The translations under genes were made by a program, and so were the position numbers. Below are positions 16,965 to 20,764 of a stretch of DNA of 20,764 nucleotides, in pieces. The notes beneath the pieces are model-generated. The model had not been told where the DNA came from. It worked only from the letters and a program-made list of their open reading frames with translations, and did no database searches. The stretch lies in assembly GCA_031284475.1 (NCBI GenBank), contig JAISZV010000086.1:1-20764 (forward strand). Direction: 5' to 3'. Position 1 is the stretch's first letter. Every line of letters begins with the position of its first letter. Source of the stretch: Proteiniphilum sp. Its GTDB lineage: Bacteria > Bacteroidota > Bacteroidia > Bacteroidales > Dysgonomonadaceae.

Positions 16965-17228
16965 ATGAAACTCTCAAAAAACGACAAGTTTGCTATTCTA
17001 TCTGTTTTGATTGGCTCTGTTTTCTCTTATATCATTGCGGCGCTCTTGTTCAAGCATGCGTCACCGGATGTTTTGAAATCTATAATGAAGTTTTCAATCA
17101 TGCTGAATATTGTTTTTCCGTTATCAATCGGATACAAAATTCACACGGAGAAAAAAAGAAAAAACAGCAAGATCAAGAATAGTCAAGCAACCTGCGGCAA
17201 TTTTTTTTGGTTGCCGCAGGTTCAATAA
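16965..17228 (+). CDS. Small two-helix membrane protein next to the bacteriocin-like remnant
   Basis: This is an 87-residue protein of unrecognised family. Hydrophobic helices are at about 10-30 (ILSVLIGSVFSYIIAALLF) and 40-56 (MKFSIMLNIVFPLSIGY). They are followed by a strongly basic segment (HTEKKRKNSKIKN). The last residues (QATCGNFFWLPQVQ) are encoded inside a strong hairpin at 17189-17222, so the natural C-terminus may have been altered by acquisition of that hairpin. The start is the ATG after an AT-rich stretch without a Shine-Dalgarno site. Small size, two helices and a basic tail, together with its place after a bacteriocin-like frame, make an immunity protein possible, but there is no motif to prove it. 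Confidence 0.5.
   Translation: MKLSKNDKFAILSVLIGSVFSYIIAALLFKHASPDVLKSIMKFSIMLNIVFPLSIGYKIHTEKKRKNSKIKNSQATCGNFFWLPQVQ
17189..17222. other. Perfect 12-bp inverted repeat with a T-rich loop
   Basis: AACCTGCGGCAA (17189-17200) pairs perfectly with TTGCCGCAGGTT (17211-17222). The loop is TTTTTTTTGG. It overlaps the 3' end of the preceding frame and ends 8 bases before the ribosome-binding site of the next gene. The T-run lies in the loop and not after the stem, so it is not a standard terminator. It could attenuate or protect the downstream message. Confidence 0.7.
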
Positions 17229-17230
17229 AG

Positions 17231-17237
17231 AAAGGAG
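17231..17237 (+). promoter_or_regulatory. Shine-Dalgarno site deciding the start of the secreted protein
   Basis: AAAGGAG lies 8 bases before the ATG at 17246. This is unusual in a window where other genes lack such sites. It selects 17246 over the in-frame ATG at 17207, which lies inside the hairpin. Confidence 0.7.
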
Positions 17238-17245
17238 ATAAAAAA

Positions 17246-18070
17246 ATGAAAAAACTTTCACTTTACATTGTTTTGGCATGCCTTACGGTTTTGCCCCTTG
17301 CCGCGCAAACCACCGCCCCCATGTTGCACGCCGACTCTTTTTACTTTTGGGCTGAGGTGACAGGCAAATTACACAATGAGGGGCTTGATACCGCTATGGT
17401 TATGCTGAACCGGGAAAAAAAGGATTTGCTTGAACTACACGAAGTCCGTTATTTCAGGGAATTGCCGCAAGAAATACGAGCGGAATTTCCGAAAAAAATT
17501 CAGGAATATTCCATGAAAGCCTTCGAGAAGCTGAAAAAACGCTACCCCGAATTACTGTCTTTGGACAAAATCACACCCGTACAAAGCATTATGGAGCAGG
17601 GAAATATTGGGAACGGAGGCGTAACAGAAGAAAAGAAGTATGCACTAAGGGAAAAACTGACTCCTTTCCAACAAAAATATTTCGATATACTTACCAATAA
17701 TACGGAACAGGAAGGCTCCCTAACGCCGGAACAAATTATTTCTAAAATGATGGAAATCGAAAAAGAAATAAAAGCAGAGGCTCCGTCGCCCGAAGAGGTC
17801 TACCCTGTTGTTTTGATGGCTGTTATGGGCAGATATTCAATGCAGTATTGGCAAGCCAACCTAACAAAATGGATGCGGGTGTTAAACGCACCGATTGACG
17901 AAGAAAGATCGCCGGGCTTATATCCGGTTTCGGGAGAACCTTCAAAATATTTAATGATTACGCCCCAGTACGAATACAAAACTTGCGATTGCCCGGAGGG
18001 AACGATTTTTGATGAAAAAACGCGCAATTGTCTGCCGAAAGAAAGAATGGAAAAACTGCCTGATAAATAG
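17246..18070 (+). CDS. Secreted protein with a C-terminal three-Cys motif, unknown function
   Basis: The start at 17246 gives 274 residues with a clear type I signal peptide (MKKLSLYIVLACLTVLPLAAQ). The mature part is mostly charged and helical, with many Lys/Glu pairs, and contains no catalytic motif I can name. The C-terminus carries CDCPEGTIFDEKTRNC (Cys247, Cys249, Cys262), a pattern like short disulfide-bonded EGF- or chitin-binding-type loops, so export to an oxidising compartment is likely. Three cysteines leave one unpaired, which allows a dimer or a truncated domain. The stop codon is only four bases from the stop of the convergent IS30 remnant, so the last residues (ERMEKLPDK) may come from the insertion event. 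No homologue is recognised. The upstream neighbour is the two-helix membrane protein. Confidence 0.75.
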   Translation: MKKLSLYIVLACLTVLPLAAQTTAPMLHADSFYFWAEVTGKLHNEGLDTAMVMLNREKKDLLELHEVRYFRELPQEIRAEFPKKIQEYSMKAFEKLKKRYPELLSLDKITPVQSIMEQGNIGNGGVTEEKKYALREKLTPFQQKYFDILTNNTEQEGSLTPEQIISKMMEIEKEIKAEAPSPEEVYPVVLMAVMGRYSMQYWQANLTKWMRVLNAPIDEERSPGLYPVSGEPSKYLMITPQYEYKTCDCPEGTIFDEKTRNCLPKERMEKLPDK

Positions 18071-18074
18071 TCAA

Positions 18075-18438
18075 TCACAATAAAAACGCCCTGTTCGGTG
18101 CGGCAAAGCTAAGTTTTTTTCTTGCTCTTCGATTGATTTTATGTTGAATATTTTTGACAAAGCTGTCATCGTAATTCACAAATGGCTGTTTTTTTTAGGT
18201 ATGTAGCGTCTTCTTGCGGATGCTGTCCGTAAACTTGCGCTTTCGCCCGAAACATTCCTTGCGCTCGCCGGCGTATTGTTGCGCCATGCGTGCCGAATAG
18301 CCGCGCTTATGGCTGTTACGCTTAAGTTCCCGACTGATAAACCTACTTGTCTTTTCCCCATAGTCCGGCTATTTCTTTCCTGCCCGGAGTAATACTTCTA
18401 TTTCGTATCGTTGTTCACGGGTTAAATGTTTTTTTCAT
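18075..18438 (-). pseudogene. Deleted IS30-family transposase
   Basis: On the minus strand, after a poly-A frameshift just behind an ATG at 18436-18438, the frame reads KHLTREQRYEIEVLLRAGKK. It meets a TAG, then continues in the same frame as FISRELKRNSHKRGYSARMAQ and GRKRKFTDSIRKKTLH to a stop at 18195. This is the helix-turn-helix N-terminus of IS30 transposases (STxSRELKRN signature). Bases 18075-18180, in another frame, read FVKNIQHKINRRARKKLSFAAP, which matches the transposase C-terminus (INNRPRKxLxFxTP). The catalytic DDE core between them is missing, so the element is dead. I could not see convincing terminal inverted repeats. Confidence 0.8.
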
Positions 18439-18467
18439 TACAACTACAAAGTGAAAACTTTTTTCTC

Positions 18468-18507
18468 AACCTCTGATTGGGGCATGCTCCAATCAGAGGT
18501 TTTTTTT
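18468..18507. terminator. Strong bidirectional Rho-independent terminator
   Basis: A perfect 13-bp stem, AACCTCTGATTGG (18468-18480) with CCAATCAGAGGTT (18489-18501), closes an 8-base loop. A run of six more T follows to 18507 on the plus strand, and an A/G-rich run follows on the minus strand (TTTTTTCTC on the plus side before the stem). It probably ended the message of the secreted protein before the IS30 remnant came between them. Confidence 0.9.
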
Positions 18508-18593
18508 CTTACTTCAATTGCATTTAATTGAACTTGCGAGGCAAACATATTTTAAAAACGTGCCGTACGAATGATTACCTCCGCCGAAGCCTT

Positions 18594-18615
18594 CTAACCG
18601 GATTATGCCGGTTAG
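18594..18615. other. Small perfect hairpin left of the CRISPR fragment
   Basis: CTAACCGG (18594-18601) pairs with CCGGTTAG (18608-18615) around ATTATG. Only GTTTG follows, so it is a weak terminator at best. It stands 20 bases before the first degenerate CRISPR repeat. I see no gene in 18508-18635. Confidence 0.6.
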
Positions 18616-18635
18616 GTTTGATTGATTTAAAATGG

Positions 18636-18737
18636 GGTTCAATGCCACTCGCGCAGCTACAGAAAGAATTATGTTATGAATGACCGACAGAACAAAAAAA
18701 TTGTCTCAATGCCACTCGCGCAGCCATAGAAAGAATT
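18636..18737 (-). CRISPR. Degenerate CRISPR fragment: two repeats, one spacer
   Basis: Repeats at 18636-18670 and 18703-18737 enclose a 32-base spacer. Both carry G in place of T in the middle (ACTCGCGCAG versus ACTCTCGCAG of the main array) and end in AATT, not AATC. The first also starts GGTTC in place of GTCTC, and the second has CCATAG for CTACAG. They are clearly relatives of the main array 1.05 kb away and lie at its predicted trailer end. The central change turns the predicted hairpin loop from GAGA into GCGA, so a GNRA loop is kept. Confidence 0.88.
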
Positions 18738-18739
18738 AA

Positions 18740-18829
18740 TTATTCCTCGTAATCGGGGTGAGCAGGTATTCCATAAGTAGGGATTTCCTTTTCTCCCTTG
18801 TAATACTTGTATTTGCTGTAATCTGCCAT
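18740..18829 (-). CDS. Short frame behind the antitoxin gene, possibly truncated
   Basis: This 29-residue frame starts 10 bases after the antitoxin stop on the same strand: MADYSKYKYYKGEKEIPTYG, then IPAHPDYEE and a stop. The Tyr/Lys-rich YKYYKGEKE reminds me of the start of short hypothetical proteins in Bacteroidetes that continue further, but I cannot confirm that. Its stop lies just two bases from the end of a degenerate CRISPR repeat, so the frame may have been cut by the junction. It is too short to assign a function. The alternative is a chance frame. Confidence 0.4.
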   Translation of the reverse strand: MADYSKYKYYKGEKEIPTYGIPAHPDYEE

Positions 18830-18839
18830 AATTTGCAAT

Positions 18840-19151
18840 TTAATAAACCGGTTTTACAATCTCAACACGCAATCCGAGGGCTTCTATTATCCGGTAAAAC
18901 GTTCCAACTCCCGGCTCGATAACGCCTTTTTCTATCTTTGAAACGTATGCTTTGTCAGCTCCTATTCGGAGGGCGAGTTCTTCCTGTGTTATCTTTTCAC
19001 TCTTGCGGGCATCCCTGATTACATGCCCCATGCAGTAAGCATACGCCTCCCGCCGGAAAGCATCGCGTTCGGGAGTTCCGACCTTACCGTAAAGGTTATC
19101 CATTTCAAGGCTTATGTCCGTGATGTTGTTATTTGCTTCCATAATACTCAT
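18840..19151 (-). CDS. HigA-type antitoxin, XRE-family helix-turn-helix
   Basis: This 103-residue protein has a C-terminal XRE DNA-binding domain at about 48-100. RKSEKITQEELALRIGADKAYVSKIEKG forms the two recognition helices, followed by FYRIIEALGLRVEIV. The N-terminal 45 residues are polar and probably bind the toxin. The ATG at 19151 was used; an in-frame ATG at 19142 is equally possible. The start overlaps the end of the toxin gene by 23 (or 14) bases, the toxin-first order typical of HigBA. In such systems the antitoxin neutralises the toxin by direct binding and represses the operon through its helix-turn-helix. Confidence 0.9.
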   Translation of the reverse strand: MSIMEANNNITDISLEMDNLYGKVGTPERDAFRREAYAYCMGHVIRDARKSEKITQEELALRIGADKAYVSKIEKGVIEPGVGTFYRIIEALGLRVEIVKPVY

Positions 19152-19461
19152 TTTTTAATTCTATTGCTTTTTTAATCTCGTTTTCAGGCGTTTTCTGCGT
19201 TTTCTTTTGAAACCCGTTAAAAAGAACAACGATGTTACCGCCGTCAAATATGAAAAATATCCGGTAGATATTGCTTTCGTACTCCGCCCTTAATTCATAA
19301 ACGCCGTCACGGACGGACTTCACTAATTTTGCGCTTATTCGCTCCTGCGTCGCCAGCATATCAAGCACGTAGTGAATCTTCCTTTGCTCTCCCGCGTTGA
19401 GCGTTTGCATAAATTCCTTGTAATAGTGCTTGAAAGCAATTATTTTCCGTTCCTGTTTCAT
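19129..19461 (-). CDS. HigB/RelE-superfamily toxin (phage Gp49-like)
   Basis: This is a 110-residue toxin from the ATG at 19461. It shows the Gp49-like HigB pattern: an N-terminal helical part (HYYKEFMQTLNAGEQRKIHYVLDML), then LVKSVRDGVYELRAEYESNIYRIFFIFDGGNIVVLFNGFQKKTQKTPENEIKKA. The beta-sheet residues Arg60, Arg67 and the FxKKTQKTP segment are where ribosome-dependent RNases of this fold place catalytic and RNA-binding residues. The frame is open to 19569, but the -7 promoter box ends only a few bases before the 19461 ATG, so the longer form would not be transcribed. With the adjacent antitoxin it forms a type II toxin-antitoxin operon. Activity is inferred from the family. Confidence 0.9.
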   Translation of the reverse strand: MKQERKIIAFKHYYKEFMQTLNAGEQRKIHYVLDMLATQERISAKLVKSVRDGVYELRAEYESNIYRIFFIFDGGNIVVLFNGFQKKTQKTPENEIKKAIELKNEYYGSK

Positions 19462-19466
19462 TGTGG

Positions 19467-19498
19467 CAAAGATAATAGAAAATAGCAATATAAGACAA
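19467..19498 (-). promoter_or_regulatory. Promoter of the toxin-antitoxin operon, nearly leaderless
   Basis: On the minus strand TATCTTTG (19467-19474) is a perfect -7 box, with TTG (19496-19498) 21 bases upstream. The toxin ATG begins five bases after the -7 box, so the message would have almost no 5' leader. Confidence 0.65.
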
Positions 19499-19538
19499 CT
19501 CCTCCCCGAATAAATTTTATAAAGCGGCTTTTCCTCCG

Positions 19539-19664
19539 TTATCTGACAGTTCCATAGTCTTTGAACCAACCTACCTGATAAGGCGTGAATGTGTCATATA
19601 TGGCGACAAGCGAGCCGAAAATATAATCCGTTTTCCCGTTGACAGGTTCTTTGAACAATACCCT
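19539..19664 (-). pseudogene. Fragment of an unidentified coding region before the toxin gene
   Basis: A 41-codon frame without a start codon reads VLFKEPVNGKTDYIFG, SLVAIYDTFTPYQVGWFKDYG and ends at 19539. The composition and the FGSLxAIYDTFTPxQVG phrase look protein-like. The neighbouring frame continues with RLWNCQITEEKPLYKIY, so a frameshifted end of the same protein is plausible. I have a vague memory of short Bacteroidetes proteins with this pattern but cannot name them. 19665-19791 shows no gene. Confidence 0.35.
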
Positions 19665-19791
19665 CTAAAAGTTATTTCTCTTTTAACAAGCATTTAGCGC
19701 AATCATACGCTTTTTTGTTGCTTCTGTTTTTCGTCCGAATATCTCAACTGCAATCGGCAGAGCCTCCTATTTTCAGCGGATAGCACTTTAT

Positions 19792-20379
19792 GTCTCAATG
19801 CCACTCTCGCAGCTACAGAAAGAATCCATATTGTGGGATAGTCTAAAAGAAAATCCATTGTCTCAATGCCACTCTCGCAGCTACAGAAAGAATCTTTAAT
19901 TTTATATAACTTTACCTATACTAAAAAGAATGTCTCAATGCCACTCTCGCAGCTACAGAAAGAATCGAGGGAGAACAAAGAAATTGAAAATCTCCTGCGA
20001 AGTCTCAATGCCACTCTCGCAGCTACAGAAAGAATCAGACACAACTGTTGTTGCGTTGAAACCTTTCTCTGTCTCAATGCCACTCTCGCAGCTACAGAAA
20101 GAATCTATCTCAACCGAGTTTTTCGGAAGAAGTTGAAAGTCTCAATGCCACTCTCGCAGCTACAGAAAGAATCATTATGGAAGAGGCGTATAGAAAGACG
20201 TACTATAGTCTCAATGCCACTCTCGCAGCTACAGAAAGAATCATTATGGAAGAGGCGTATAGAAAGACGTACTATAGTCTCAATGCCACTCTCGCAGCTA
20301 CAGAAAGAATCATGACATTCTGTTTAATCGAATGGGGTAATAATGTCTCAATGCCACTCTCGCAGCTACAGAAAGAATC
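19792..20379 (-). CRISPR. CRISPR array, nine identical 35-bp repeats and eight spacers, class 1-like
   Basis: Repeats start at 19792, 19860, 19932, 20002, 20071, 20139, 20208, 20277 and 20345, all identical. Spacers are 33, 37, 35, 34, 33, 34, 34 and 33 bases. Spacers six and seven (20174-20207, 20243-20276) are identical. Read on the minus strand the repeat is a 13-base lead (GATTCTTTCTGTA), then a stem GCTGC / GTGGC around GAGA, then ATTGAGAC, exactly eight bases. That is the layout of a Cas6-cut crRNA with an 8-base 5' handle, typical of type I and III systems. Leftward transcription is also supported by a promoter at 20477-20507 and by degenerate repeats at the left. No cas gene is in the window. 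Confidence 0.97.
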
Positions 20380-20476
20380 AATCCTATAATCAACAGATTA
20401 CAAAAATCGATTCTTTACTACCATCAAAATAGCCCATTCATTTCCATCTTCTTAGGTTCTTTCTGCAAAATTTTCG

Positions 20477-20507
20477 CAAATATATACCTTTTTCATAAAC
20501 CAAACAA
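20477..20507 (-). promoter_or_regulatory. Putative promoter of the CRISPR array
   Basis: On the minus strand TATATTTG (20477-20484) is a perfect -7 box, and TTG (20505-20507) lies 20 bases upstream. Transcription would start near 20470, about 90 bases before the first repeat, and run leftwards through all nine repeats. Confidence 0.65.
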
Positions 20508-20598
20508 GCCATTTTTCAGATAATTTATCCATTATTATTTGAATAGCAGCCAATTGTAACTGATAAAATCTTCGCAACAATTTACTGCAATTCTTCCG

Positions 20599-20627
20599 GA
20601 AAATCATTTTCGAAAAACACTGTTTTT
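20599..20627. other. Two adjacent short inverted repeats
   Basis: GAAAAT-C-ATTTTC (20599-20611) is followed at once by AAAAACA-C-TGTTTTT (20613-20627). They lie between the array promoter and the frame that starts at 20662. They could be an operator or a weak terminator. Confidence 0.5.
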
Positions 20628-20661
20628 GCTGTTTTTATAACTCAAATAAAATCAATTCAAT

Positions 20662-20764
20662 ATGTCAAAGAACGAAAGATGCAAAAATAAAATCTTCGCA
20701 AATGTTTTAGCTCTATTACCCGATTATGTATCTTGCGAAGTTTCTGAAAGCTTTCAAATCCACC
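20662..20764 (+). CDS. Start of an unidentified gene, cut by the window edge
   Basis: An ATG at 20662 opens a frame with no stop for the remaining 34 codons: MSKNERCKNKIFANVLALLP, then DYVSCEVSESFQIH. It begins with a basic segment followed by IFANVLALLPDYV, which could be an amphipathic helix. No Shine-Dalgarno site is present. The gene would be divergent from the CRISPR array. It might be a cas gene, but a short IFxxxLxLLP stretch near the N-terminus also occurs in some transposases, and TTCGCAA motifs lie around it. Too little is visible to decide. Confidence 0.4.
   Translation, partial: MSKNERCKNKIFANVLALLPDYVSCEVSESFQIH

Larger units (their letters stand above)
20380..20661 (-). other. 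AT-rich putative CRISPR leader
   Basis: This 282-bp stretch has no gene. It is very AT-rich and contains a minus-strand promoter, two adjacent inverted repeats, and two of four copies of a TTCGCAA motif (one copy near 20473 and one near 20571, the others to the right). Position at the conserved end of the array and the promoter direction make it the leader, although its limits are not visible. Confidence 0.6.

Noticed and set aside
18176..18361. 61-codon minus-strand frame
   Set aside because: Out-of-frame reading of the IS30 transposase N-terminal fragment.
19462..19569. Longer N-terminus for the toxin (36 extra residues)
   Set aside because: It crosses the promoter boxes at 19467-19498, and the toxin family starts near the 19461 ATG.
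19792..20379. Reading the array on the plus strand as a type V or II repeat
   Set aside because: The plus-strand repeat ends in AGAAAGAATC and lacks the Cas12a TCTACT-GTAGAT stem; no effector or tracrRNA-like anti-repeat was seen, and the minus-strand reading gives hairpin, handle and promoter together.
19866..20389. Plus-strand frames with a repeating peptide (MPLSQLQKES or SLNATLAATERI)
   Set aside because: These are translations of the CRISPR repeats and spacers; the periodicity comes from the DNA repeats, not from a protein.

Overview
The window looks like a chromosomal segment from a member of the Bacteroidetes, probably Bacteroidales. The evidence is the set of recognisable genes (OstA-like, two-domain SurA, DUF4296 lipoprotein, LspA with a long insert, Cys-poor TraR/DksA protein, IleRS with a GIHH signature), the TAnnTTTG / TTG promoter boxes, and the lack of Shine-Dalgarno sites in front of most genes. 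No species can be named from sequence alone.

Positions 1-851 hold one small membrane-protein gene and a repeat-rich spacer. The spacer contains four 42-bp tandem units and a 58-bp direct duplication of the 3' end of the next gene.

Positions 852-16521 are a conserved core block, all on the minus strand. Read in the direction of transcription it contains: ileS; an operon of a TraR/DksA-type protein, lspA and a DUF4296 lipoprotein; ppdK with its own promoter and terminator; a surA-like chaperone gene and an OstA-like gene, both for outer-membrane biogenesis; a small tail-anchored protein and mutL; an aldo/keto reductase; and a Rieske-like lipoprotein. Two promoters in this block (before the dksA-like operon and before the tail-anchored protein) are near copies of one element carrying CAAACAAGTTTG over the -33 box. 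A third promoter (ppdK) shares only the -7-proximal half.

Positions 16522-20764 are accessory and look battered. They hold a Gly/Ala-rich bacteriocin-like reading frame broken by an in-frame stop, a two-helix membrane protein beside it, a secreted protein with a Cys-rich tail, a heavily deleted IS30-family transposase, a strong terminator, a degenerate two-repeat CRISPR fragment, a HigBA-type toxin-antitoxin operon with a possible third short gene, a fragment of another coding region, and a clean CRISPR array of nine 35-bp repeats and eight spacers.

The CRISPR array is best read on the minus strand. In that orientation each repeat forms a 5-bp hairpin closed by a GNRA loop and followed by exactly eight bases, ATTGAGAC, which is the layout expected of a Cas6-processed class 1 (type I or III) repeat. 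A good promoter lies on the right side, and the degenerate repeats lie at the opposite, trailer end. One repeat-spacer unit is duplicated. No cas gene is visible. An unidentified reading frame starts at 20662 and runs off the right edge. The toxin-antitoxin operon sits between the old and new parts of the array, which is the most unusual arrangement here.
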